Of a stretch of DNA of 64,000 nucleotides, positions 26,223 to 34,161 are shown piece by piece. Position numbers and translations under genes: made by a program. The stretch's first letter is position 1. The number at the start of each line of letters is the position of its first letter. Where the stretch lies: NCBI RefSeq assembly GCF_001431525.1, contig NZ_LDJH01000005.1:1-64000 (forward strand), given 5' to 3'. The notes under the pieces were generated by a model. The model was not told the origin of the DNA and made no database searches. It saw nothing but the letters and a program-made list of their open reading frames with translations. Source of the stretch: Stenotrophomonas koreensis (GTDB taxonomy: Bacteria; Pseudomonadota; Gammaproteobacteria; Xanthomonadales; Xanthomonadaceae).

Positions 26223-27494
26223 ATGACCACACCACCGCCCATGCTCAGCCTGCCTTGGCTTGATTCTCTCCAGCAGACCCTGCAGCCATGGCCGATGGCC
26301 TGGCCGGCCAGCGTGCTGCTGGCCCTGATTGCCGTGGCCTGGCTGGCCAATTTCATCACCAAGCGGATCCTGTTGCGTGGCTTGCGCAAGATGATCGAGC
26401 GTTTCTCCGGCCCTGGCCACAACGGCAAGCAGCCACTGCGGGTGATTGCACGGCTGGCCAACATCGTGCCGTCGGTGGTGATCGCCGCCGGGCTTGCGGT
26501 GGTGCCGGAGTTGCCGCCAGGCCTGGTCAAGGGGCTGCAGGCACTGTGCCATGCCTGGACCGTGCTGACCATCGCCCTGGCGGTGGCGCATGCGCTGGAT
26601 GTGTTCAACACGTTCTACGAGCGGCGGCCGGATGCGCGCAACAAGCCGATCAAGGGTTACCTGCAGGTGGCCAAGATCGTGGTCTATGTACTGGCCGGGC
26701 TGTCGATTGTGGCCACCCTGGCCGGGGTCAAACTGCTGCACGTGCTCACCGGCCTGGGCGCGGCCACCGCCGTGTTCATGCTGATCTTCCAGGACACCAT
26801 CCTGTCGCTGGTGGCCAGTGTGCAGATCAGTGGCGATGGCCGCGTGCGCATCGGTGACTGGATCGAGATGCCCAGCCAGAACGCCGATGGTGATGTGATC
26901 GACATCGCCCTGCATACGGTCACCGTGCAGAACTGGGACAAGACCGTCACCACGATCCCGACCAAAAAACTGGTCACCGATTCGTTCAAGAACTGGCGCG
27001 GCATGCAGGAGTCCGGTGGCCGCCGGATCAAGCGTTCGCTGTACCTGGACCAGCACAGCGTGCGTTTCCTGGATGATGAACTGCGCCCGCGCATCTACCA
27101 GTTCGCGTTGCTCGATGACTACCTGGCCAGCAAGCGCGAAGAGCTGACGCAGTGGAATACGCAGATGGCCCAGCAGCATCCGGAGCCGGTCAATGCCCGC
27201 CGGTTGACCAACCTGGGTACCTTCCGCGCCTATGTCGAGCGCTATCTGCGCAGCCATCCGCGGATCAACCAGGACATGACCCTGTTGGTGCGCCAGCTGG
27301 CACCGACCGAACATGGCCTGCCGCTGGAGATCTACTGCTTCACCGCCTCCACCGCCTGGGGCGAGTACGAGGCCACCCAGTCGGACATCTTCGACCACCT
27401 GCTGGCGATCCTGCCCGAGTTCGGCCTGCGCGTGTTCCAGCAATCCTCCGATGCGATGTTCATGCACGAGCGAGAAAAGAGGGGAGAGGAGTGA
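26223..27494 (+). CDS. Mechanosensitive ion channel, YbdG/MscM type
   Basis: A 423-residue inner-membrane protein with about five N-terminal helices and an MscS-type pore helix and beta domain: GLGAATAVFMLIFQDTILSL is the pore-lining segment and VRIGDWIEMP opens the beta domain. The long C-terminal domain and overall length match E. coli YbdG better than MscS. It opens on osmotic downshift. It is probably co-transcribed with tsaD-folB (31-base gap). Confidence 0.9.
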   Translation: MTTPPPMLSLPWLDSLQQTLQPWPMAWPASVLLALIAVAWLANFITKRILLRGLRKMIERFSGPGHNGKQPLRVIARLANIVPSVVIAAGLAVVPELPPGLVKGLQALCHAWTVLTIALAVAHALDVFNTFYERRPDARNKPIKGYLQVAKIVVYVLAGLSIVATLAGVKLLHVLTGLGAATAVFMLIFQDTILSLVASVQISGDGRVRIGDWIEMPSQNADGDVIDIALHTVTVQNWDKTVTTIPTKKLVTDSFKNWRGMQESGGRRIKRSLYLDQHSVRFLDDELRPRIYQFALLDDYLASKREELTQWNTQMAQQHPEPVNARRLTNLGTFRAYVERYLRSHPRINQDMTLLVRQLAPTEHGLPLEIYCFTASTAWGEYEATQSDIFDHLLAILPEFGLRVFQQSSDAMFMHEREKRGEE

Positions 27495-27552
27495 GCAGAG
27501 AGAGATGGCAAAGGCGGCGTCCTGTCGGCTGAGGCTTTTCACTTCTGGATAA

Positions 27553-27584
27553 ACAACAGGCCGGGCAATGCCCGGCCTGTTGTG
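27553..27584. terminator. Hairpin between the channel gene and the convergent operon
   Basis: A long perfect stem ACAACAGGCCGGGC / GCCCGGCCTGTTGT with a 3-base loop. It is symmetric and could serve both converging units, though the T-run is poor (GTTGTGG). Confidence 0.65.
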
Positions 27585-27669
27585 TTGTGGAAATCCGCTT
27601 AAGGCAAGACGGTCACGGCTAACCGCTTGCCCTCTCGTTCCTCACTCCTCTTCCCTCGTTTCTCGTTTC

Positions 27670-28806
27670 TCACTTGGGGCTGAGCTTGAGCAGGCGGCCG
27701 GCGTCGCCGTCCTGCAGCAGCCAGATCGCGCCGTCCGGGCCCTGTTCGACCTCGCGGATGCGCTCGCCCATCGCAAAGCGCTCGGCCTCGCGCGCGGTTT
27801 GGCCGTCAAAGGCCACCCGTACCAGTGACTTGGACGACAGCCCGCCGATGAAGCCCGAGCCCTGCCACTGCGGGAAGGCGCTGCCGTTGTAGATGATGAA
27901 GCCGGCCGGACTGATCACCGAACGCCAGGTCACGGTGGGGGCGATGAATTCCGGGCGGGTGTCGTGGTCGGGGATCACCCGGCCGTCGTAGTGGTCGCCG
28001 TTGGAGACCAGCGGATAGCCGTAGTTGCCGCCCTTGACGATGCGATTGAGCTCGTCGCCGCCCTTCGGGCCCATCTCGTGTTCCCACAGCTGGCCGTTGC
28101 CATCAAAGGCGATGCCCAGTACCGAACGGTGGCCCAGCGACCAGATCTGGTTGGTGGGGCTGGGCTGGTCGGCGAACGGGTTGTCGGCCGGCACCGAGCC
28201 GTCGTCATTGAGGCGGATGATCTTGCCCAGGTTGGAGGCCATGTCCTGGGCCGGGTCGAACTTCTGACGCTCGGAGGAGCTGATCCACAGTTTGCCGTCC
28301 GGACCGAAGGCCAGGCGGTGGCCGTAGTGGCCGCGGCCGGTGGTGTAGGGCACCTGACGCCAGATCACCTCCAGCCCTTCCAGTGCCGGGCCGTTGCCAC
28401 CCTCGACCAGGCGTGCGCGGGCCACCGCCGCGCCGCGGGTGTCATCGGCCCCTTCCTCGGCATAGCTCAGGTAGACCAGCCGGTTGCCGGCAAAGTCCGG
28501 GTGGGTGATCACATCGCCCAGGCCGCCCTGGCCGCCAAAGGCCACCGCCGGCACGCCGGCCACATCAAGGGACTGCCCGCTGGCCACATCGGTGAGCTTG
28601 AGCACGCCGGCCTTTTCGGTGACCAGGGCACGGCCATCGGGCAGGAAGGTCATCGCCCAGGGGGCGGCAAAACGCGCCACCTCGGTGGCCGTGAACGGCC
28701 AGTTGTCGGCCTGCACCGCCGCGTCGGCGGCCGGATCCGGGGTTTGCGCGCAGGCGCCCAGCGGCAGCAGTGCCAGGGCGATGGAAAGGGCGAGGGTGCG
28801 GGTCAT
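27670..28806 (-). CDS. PQQ-dependent aldose sugar dehydrogenase-like lipoprotein
   Basis: A 378-residue six-bladed propeller protein of the soluble glucose/sorbosone dehydrogenase (YliI-like) family. The start has a lipobox (LLPLGAC), so it is likely an outer-membrane lipoprotein. Motifs are PWAMTFLPDGRALVTEKAG, GRGHYGHRLAFGPDGKLW (catalytic histidine region) and EHEMGPKGGDELNRI. It oxidises aldoses when PQQ is present; whether PQQ is made here is not visible. It is the last gene of the leftward operon, 174 bases after the symporter, so membership is uncertain. A link to released amino sugars is speculation. Confidence 0.88.
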   Translation of the reverse strand: MTRTLALSIALALLPLGACAQTPDPAADAAVQADNWPFTATEVARFAAPWAMTFLPDGRALVTEKAGVLKLTDVASGQSLDVAGVPAVAFGGQGGLGDVITHPDFAGNRLVYLSYAEEGADDTRGAAVARARLVEGGNGPALEGLEVIWRQVPYTTGRGHYGHRLAFGPDGKLWISSSERQKFDPAQDMASNLGKIIRLNDDGSVPADNPFADQPSPTNQIWSLGHRSVLGIAFDGNGQLWEHEMGPKGGDELNRIVKGGNYGYPLVSNGDHYDGRVIPDHDTRPEFIAPTVTWRSVISPAGFIIYNGSAFPQWQGSGFIGGLSSKSLVRVAFDGQTAREAERFAMGERIREVEQGPDGAIWLLQDGDAGRLLKLSPK

Positions 28807-28980
28807 GACGTTTCCCTTCAGGCAATCGTAGTGGGGTTTTTTTACAGCATAAGCAGGCGGTTTCCCAAGCCGTGCAGGCTTGGGCGGCACTCGGGCGCGC
28901 AGGCGGTTGCCTGCGCCGCTGTGGCGCACCCACGCCTGGCGCCGCTGCGGCCAGCACGGCAGCGCTGGGTGGGGCGGGTC

Positions 28981-30267
28981 TCAGGCCGGGTTGTCGCTCT
29001 GCCCGTTGCCGCCTTCGTGGCGGGCGATGACGGCGGTGGCGGTCATGTGCCCGGTGACATTGCCCACGGTGCAGAACACATCCGGGATGGTGTCCATGGC
29101 CAGCAGTACGCCCAGCGGCTCCACCGGCAGGCCCAGGCTCTGGGTCACCGGCAGGTTGTTGGTCAGGAAGTTGGCCTGGCCGGGCAGGCCGGTGGAACCC
29201 ATGCTGATCGCCGCGGCCAGCAGCACGGCCACCGCGTATTGCGAAAAGCCCAGGTCGATGCCGTACAGCCAGGCGATGAAGCTGGCCACGGCGATGTACT
29301 GCGCCGGGCTGGTGACCCGGAACAGCGATACCGCCATCGGCAGCATCAGCGAGGTCAGTGCTGCCGGGTAACCCAGGCGGTTGCGCGCGCTGTCGATCAT
29401 CGACGGCAGCGAGGCCAGCGAGGACTGGGTGCTGCCGGCAATCAGCTGTACCGGCAACAGCGCACTGGCAAAACGGCGCAGGTTCTCGCGCGCCACCAGG
29501 CTGGCGACCAGGTACAGCAGCAGGGTCACCAGGATGTACACCGTGCACATCACCAGGATGTACCAGCCAAACACCCCCAGCACGCTGATGCCGACTTCGG
29601 CGCAGACCACCAGCACCAGCGCGAACACGCCCAGCGGGGCGGCCCACAACACCCAGCGGATGATGGTGATCATGGTGTCGGCGATGATGCTGATCAGGCC
29701 GAGCAGGCGCTCACGGCGCTCGGCCTCCTGGCGGCTCAGGGCAAAGCCGAAGAACAGCGCAAACACCACCAGCGGCAGCATCGCGCTGGAGGCGGCCGCG
29801 GCCAGCGCATTGCTCGGGATCACCGTGGCGATCCACTGGGTCGGGGTGGCGGCCACCGCGTTGCTGGCATGCCCGCCCAGCGCGCTGCGGAAGGTTTCCA
29901 GGGTCTGCTGGTCGTTGGGGATCAGTGACAGCAGCGCCGGAGTGGCCACGGCGGCAAAACTGGCCGCCGCCACCAGCAGCACGCCGAACACGATGATCGC
30001 ATTGCGCGCCGCACGGCCGGAGGAGGCCGCATTGCTGGCGTTGTTCACGCCCATGATCACCAGTGCGGTGACCAGCGGCACCACGGTCATCTGCAGGGCA
30101 TTGAGCCACAGCCGGCCGACCGGGCGGGCCCATTCGGCCACCTGCAGGGCCAGCGGCTGGTCCCAGGAGGACAGACTCAAGCCGACCAGCGCACCGAAGA
30201 TCAAGCCAAGCAGGACCTTTACCGGGGCGGAAAGGCGGAAGCGGCGGGCGGTGCGGGCTGCGGGCAT
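28981..30267 (-). CDS. DAACS family dicarboxylate/amino-acid:cation symporter
   Basis: A 428-residue sodium- or proton-coupled symporter of the GltP/DctA family. It has the serine-rich re-entrant loop PVQLIAGSTQSSLASLPSM, the NNA-type core ITSPAQYIAVA-like segment (here RVTSPAQYIAVASFIAWL), STGLPGQANFLTNN and a C-terminal MDTIPDVFCTVGNVTGHM. The typical substrates are glutamate, aspartate or C4 acids. Behind the murein-peptide enzymes it may import the glutamate or alanine they release (inference). The ATG at 30267 is chosen because longer in-frame starts add unrelated sequence. Confidence 0.9.
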   Translation of the reverse strand: MPAARTARRFRLSAPVKVLLGLIFGALVGLSLSSWDQPLALQVAEWARPVGRLWLNALQMTVVPLVTALVIMGVNNASNAASSGRAARNAIIVFGVLLVAAASFAAVATPALLSLIPNDQQTLETFRSALGGHASNAVAATPTQWIATVIPSNALAAAASSAMLPLVVFALFFGFALSRQEAERRERLLGLISIIADTMITIIRWVLWAAPLGVFALVLVVCAEVGISVLGVFGWYILVMCTVYILVTLLLYLVASLVARENLRRFASALLPVQLIAGSTQSSLASLPSMIDSARNRLGYPAALTSLMLPMAVSLFRVTSPAQYIAVASFIAWLYGIDLGFSQYAVAVLLAAAISMGSTGLPGQANFLTNNLPVTQSLGLPVEPLGVLLAMDTIPDVFCTVGNVTGHMTATAVIARHEGGNGQSDNPA

Positions 30268-30323
30268 GGTGGGCGGTCGGGCTGGGCTACAGGGAGGAAA
30301 AGGGCGGTTGCCGGCGGTCCTGC

Positions 30324-31181
30324 TCAGGCATCGATCAGCTGCGCCACGCGCTCCAGGTTCACTGCCAACTGACGCTGGCGTTCGGGGTTGGTGTGACACA
30401 GCAGCACGAACAGGCTGTCCAGCAGGAACTGCAGCGATGAACGGTACAACAGTTGTGCCATGTGCGGGGCGTCGGCATTGGCACACACGGCCAGCGCGGT
30501 GGCGGTGCTGGCGCGCAGCGGGTTGGCGGTATGCCGGGTGATGGAAATGACCTGGCCGCCCAAGGCCTGGAATTGCCGGCTGATATGCACCAGCGGCTGC
30601 ATCTTGCCGAATTCACTGAGCACGATCAGCACATCCCCGCTGCGCACGGTGGACAGGTCGGCCAGCATCAGGATTGCATCGGCATGGTGGATGGCCAGGA
30701 TCCCCTGCAGCGACAGCCGCATGGCCAGGTCGCGGGCATAGATGCCGTCATCGCCCAGCCCGTGCACATAGACCCGCGGCGCCTGGTCGAGCAGGCGCAC
30801 CACCTGCTGCAGGGTCGACAACGGGTTGGTCAGCTGGGTCTGCTGCTGTGCGGCCTGGCGCAGCTGGACCAGCTCCAGCAGTGCTGCCTGCGCGGCATCT
30901 GTGGGCGCGGCCATGGATGCGTCCTCATCCAGTGGCGGGCTGTCGCCACTGTGGCGGGCTACCGCCATGCCGATGGAAAACTTCAGGTCCGGATAGCCGC
31001 GATAGCCGAATTTCTGGCTGAACTTGACCACCGAGGACTGGCTGATGCCCAGTGCATTGGCCAGCTGCTGGGAGGAGTAGTCGCGCAGCAGGTGGGCGTT
31101 GTCGCAGATGAAGTCCGCGATCCGCCGTTCGATGGCGGACATGCGTTCGCGTTCGGCGGCAATGCGGGTCAGTGGGGCCAT
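30324..31181 (-). CDS. MurR/RpiR family transcriptional regulator
   Basis: A 285-residue repressor-type protein. The N-terminal RpiR helix-turn-helix (about residues 15-75) contains RDYSSQQLANALGISQSSVV and KFSQKFGYRGYPDLK. The C-terminal SIS sugar-phosphate-binding domain (about 125-260) has VYVHGLGDDGIYARDLAMRL and GDVLIVLSEFGKM. MurR in E. coli senses MurNAc-6-phosphate, but no MurNAc-6-P etherase is seen here, so the ligand is open. It sits within the epimerase-symporter operon and is the natural candidate to bind the palindromes at 33817-33860. Confidence 0.92.
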   Translation of the reverse strand: MAPLTRIAAERERMSAIERRIADFICDNAHLLRDYSSQQLANALGISQSSVVKFSQKFGYRGYPDLKFSIGMAVARHSGDSPPLDEDASMAAPTDAAQAALLELVQLRQAAQQQTQLTNPLSTLQQVVRLLDQAPRVYVHGLGDDGIYARDLAMRLSLQGILAIHHADAILMLADLSTVRSGDVLIVLSEFGKMQPLVHISRQFQALGGQVISITRHTANPLRASTATALAVCANADAPHMAQLLYRSSLQFLLDSLFVLLCHTNPERQRQLAVNLERVAQLIDA

Positions 31182-31241
31182 GCTGCAACTCCTTTCGCAG
31201 AACCAGAAACGGCGACCTTCAGGCCGCCGTTGGGAGGGGGT

Positions 31242-32339
31242 TTACGCAGACAGCATCTCCAGCGCATCCACCTGCACGATGCCCAGGCCCGGCGCATCGG
31301 AAATGGTGATTTCCGACTCGTTGAAGTTGACCCCGCCGGTGACCGGGTTGAAGGCGCACAGCGAGGGGCCGTCGAGGTCAACCTTGCTGATCACATCGCT
31401 CTTGGCCACCGCCAGGTGCACCGCGGCAGCCACCGAGATCGAGGACTCGAGCATGCAGCCGATCATGCACGGTACCCCGTGCAGCGCGGCGATGTCGGCC
31501 ACCTTGATCGCGTTGGACAGGCCGCCGGTCTTCATCAGCTTGATGTTGATGATGTCGGCGGCGCGCTGCTGGATCAGGTCGATCGCCTGCAGCGGGCTGA
31601 AGGCGCTTTCATCGGCCATCACCGGGGTGTTGACGCGGTCGGTGACGTACTTCAGCCCGGCGATGTCATCGGCCTTGACCGGCTGTTCGAGCAGCTCCAG
31701 CTCGACCCCGGCATTTTCCAGCGCGGTCATCGCAAATACCGCCTGCTTGGCGGTCCAGCCCTGGTTGGCGTCCAGGCGCAGCAGGGCGCGGCCATCGACC
31801 GCAGCATGGATCGCCTTGACCCGCTCGATGTCCAGGCCGATGTCCTTGCCGACCTTGATCTTCAGCGATTCAAAGCCGCGCTCCAGCGCCGAGAGCGAAT
31901 CGGCCACCATCTTGTCGATGTGGTCCACGCTGATGGTGATGTCGGAGGTGATCACCGGTTCGCCGCCGCCCAGCATCTGGTAGAGCGGGGCGTTGTGCAG
32001 CTGTGCCCACAGGTCATACAGAGCGATCTCCACCGCGGCCTTGGCACTGGTGTTGTGGATCATCGCGCCCTGCACCAGGGTGCAGTTGCGGTTGAGGTCG
32101 GCGACCTCGCGACCGATCAGGCGCGGGCCGATGCAGGTGGCGATGGCCTCGATGATCGAGCCATGGGTGTCACCGGTGATCACCGCGGTGGCCGGGGCCT
32201 CGCCCCAGCCGATGTGGCCGCTGTCGGTGTGGATCTGCACGACCACGTCGTGCACGGTGTCCACCGTGCGCAGGGCGGTCTTGAACGGGGTCTTCAGCGG
32301 CACGCGCAGCATGCCCAGGCGGATCTCGGTGATTTTCAT
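31242..32339 (-). CDS. L-Ala-D/L-Glu epimerase (muropeptide recycling)
   Basis: A 365-residue enolase-superfamily enzyme of the muconate-lactonizing subgroup. It has the KxK base LKIKVGKD, metal ligands in LLRLDANQGW, ELLEQPV and PVMADES, and the opposite-face lysine in INIKLMKTGG. The set fits dipeptide epimerases (YcjG/YkfB type), which turn L-Ala-D-Glu from murein stem peptides into L-Ala-L-Glu for ordinary peptidases. It has no signal peptide, so it is cytoplasmic. It overlaps the upstream NlpC/P60 gene by four bases, the same pairing as YkfB-YkfC in Bacillus. Other dipeptide specificities are possible. Confidence 0.9.
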   Translation of the reverse strand: MKITEIRLGMLRVPLKTPFKTALRTVDTVHDVVVQIHTDSGHIGWGEAPATAVITGDTHGSIIEAIATCIGPRLIGREVADLNRNCTLVQGAMIHNTSAKAAVEIALYDLWAQLHNAPLYQMLGGGEPVITSDITISVDHIDKMVADSLSALERGFESLKIKVGKDIGLDIERVKAIHAAVDGRALLRLDANQGWTAKQAVFAMTALENAGVELELLEQPVKADDIAGLKYVTDRVNTPVMADESAFSPLQAIDLIQQRAADIINIKLMKTGGLSNAIKVADIAALHGVPCMIGCMLESSISVAAAVHLAVAKSDVISKVDLDGPSLCAFNPVTGGVNFNESEITISDAPGLGIVQVDALEMLSA

Positions 32340-33784
32340 TGTTTGCCGGTGTTGCGGATGCGTTGGATGTTGGTCATGCGGTCGACGTAGGTGGCGGTGT
32401 CGCTGGCCAGCATCGGCTCCAGCGGGGTCACCGAAACGCCATTGAGCTGGGCCGACACGCGCTTGCCGTCCAGGCCCAGGAAACTGCCGCCGTTGGTGTC
32501 GTGGATCATCCAGGTCAGGCCGTCGGCGGTGCCGATGGTCATCATCACGTGGCCCGGGATGTAGACCAGGTCGCCCGGCTGCAGGCCGGCGACGGCCGCC
32601 TGGCGCTGGGCGGTGGTGCTGCCGGCGTCAAAGGCAATCCGGTCCAGCGCCGGGCTGATGCCCTGGCTGGAGGTGTTGCGCGGCAGCACGATGCCGAAGC
32701 TGCGGTAGATCTCCGAGACAAAGCCCGAGCAGTCACGGGTGTCGTAGCTGTGGCCCCAGCCGTAGCGCTCGCCGAGGAACTTGAAGGCCTGGGTGAGCAG
32801 GTTGCGTCCGGTCAGTGGCAGGTAGTCGGCGGATGTATCGGCCGAACGCGGCAGCAGTGCCGGCACCAGCGCCAGCGAGCCATCGTCATTGCGTACCGGC
32901 AGCTGGATCACCCAGTGGGCATGGGACTGCTGGCCGTTGATGTTCTGCGCGGCCGGCCAGTTGGCCAGCACCGGCACCTTCACCCCCATGTCCAGTTGCA
33001 GGTTGGACACGCGCGGTTCTTCGGGGGTGTGCACGGTGCGGGCGGTGGCGCCGGTGACAACACGGTAATCATCGCCCTGGCCGTAGCCGAACACGGTAGC
33101 CGCATCGCCGATGCCGATGTGCTTTTTCTCCACCCAGGCCTGGTAGCGCTCGCTGGCCACGAAATACCACTGGCCATCGGCGCTCTCATGCAGCACCACC
33201 ACCGCATCGCCGGGGAACAGTGCCGATTCCTGCCAGCGGTCAATATCGGTATCGCCGGCGCTGTTGAACACCCGCAGGGTGGTCGGGAAGGTGCGCAGGT
33301 CGGCGCGGTGCACGACCAGGCCATGACGGGCCGGGGCGCTGGCGGCAATGCCGTCCAGGTTACGGCTGGCCAGGGTGGAGGCGATCACCCCGGCGCTGAC
33401 CGGCTGGCCGTCCTGCCCGTACAGGGTGCGGGTCGGCGCGCCGGCCAGGCCCTCGATCTGCTGGCGCACCCAGTCGCGCTTGAGGGTGGCCGGGATCGCG
33501 CGCAGGTCATGGATGGACGGGTCCAGCGCACGCATCTTCGCGTTCTGCGCGGCGATCTCGGCGCGGTCCAGGATCAGCGCATCCGGCTGCGCCAGGCGAT
33601 CGATCCAGTAGCTGGCCGCCAGGTAGTCCTCGCGCAGCCCGACCACGGCGGCATGGTCCTGCGCGGCCAGCGCGCGCGGGGCGCTGACGGCGGGCAGGCT
33701 GCTGCCCAGCAGCAGCGCGGTTGCCAGCAGCAGCGGCAGCCGGCGCAGGGCGGCGGCAGGCAAAACGGGGAGGCGGACGGACAT
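32336..33784 (-). CDS. Secreted SH3-domain NlpC/P60 endopeptidase (YkfC-like)
   Basis: A 482-residue protein with a signal peptide (cut near AVSAPRA), an N-terminal helical domain, SH3b-like repeats (about 160-300) and a C-terminal NlpC/P60 domain (about 330-470). The catalytic cysteine is in YDTRDCSGFVSEIY (about C352) and the histidine in PGHVMMTIG. Members cut gamma-D-Glu-diaminopimelate bonds in murein stem peptides and give L-Ala-D-Glu, the substrate of the next enzyme. The signal peptide places it in the periplasm or outside. It is the first gene of the leftward operon, 50 bases from the -10 of its likely promoter. Confidence 0.9.
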   Translation of the reverse strand: MSVRLPVLPAAALRRLPLLLATALLLGSSLPAVSAPRALAAQDHAAVVGLREDYLAASYWIDRLAQPDALILDRAEIAAQNAKMRALDPSIHDLRAIPATLKRDWVRQQIEGLAGAPTRTLYGQDGQPVSAGVIASTLASRNLDGIAASAPARHGLVVHRADLRTFPTTLRVFNSAGDTDIDRWQESALFPGDAVVVLHESADGQWYFVASERYQAWVEKKHIGIGDAATVFGYGQGDDYRVVTGATARTVHTPEEPRVSNLQLDMGVKVPVLANWPAAQNINGQQSHAHWVIQLPVRNDDGSLALVPALLPRSADTSADYLPLTGRNLLTQAFKFLGERYGWGHSYDTRDCSGFVSEIYRSFGIVLPRNTSSQGISPALDRIAFDAGSTTAQRQAAVAGLQPGDLVYIPGHVMMTIGTADGLTWMIHDTNGGSFLGLDGKRVSAQLNGVSVTPLEPMLASDTATYVDRMTNIQRIRNTGKQ

Positions 33785-33816
33785 CAGGAATCCTCGGCAA
33801 TACGACGGGCTGGCTT

Positions 33817-33848
33817 GGAATAGTTATTCCTTTGGCCCAGAAGTGCAA
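33817..33848 (-). promoter_or_regulatory. Leftward promoter with palindrome 1
   Basis: On the minus strand TTGCAC (33848-33843) and TAACTA (33826-33821) are 16 bases apart. The -10 lies inside a perfect inverted repeat GGAATA-GT-TATTCC (33817-33830). This would drive the NlpC/P60-epimerase-regulator-symporter operon and could be blocked by a repressor. Confidence 0.5.
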
Positions 33849-33849
33849 G

Positions 33850-33887
33850 AATAAATTATTGACCTGGTCCGGGGCGCGTGGTACATA
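33850..33887 (+). promoter_or_regulatory. Rightward promoter with palindrome 2
   Basis: On the plus strand TTGACC (33859-33864), a 17-base spacer and TACATA (33882-33887) form a plausible promoter for the first TonB receptor. Palindrome AATAA-A-TTATT (33850-33860) overlaps its -35. Palindrome centres are about 31.5 bp apart, near three helical turns. The leader to the receptor start would be about 265 bases, unusually long. Confidence 0.5.
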
Positions 33888-34161
33888 GCGACTGCTGGTC
33901 ATTATGAATGTTTCATGACGGGCCAGCGGCGGAACACCATGGTCATGCCACCGGCAGCCAGTGCGACAACCGCGCGCTGCCGAGGCCAACGGTGTCCTGC
34001 ATTGGCCCAGGGACGGGTTGGGCAATGACAGCAACACCCACCACCGGCAAGGGGCGCGGCGCGGCATGCTCGCTCATTCCAGCTGATCGGTGGCGATGCG
34101 TGGACATCGCCTACTGGGCAGATCACCAATCGTGACAAATCACTGCAGGAGAGAGCAGGGA

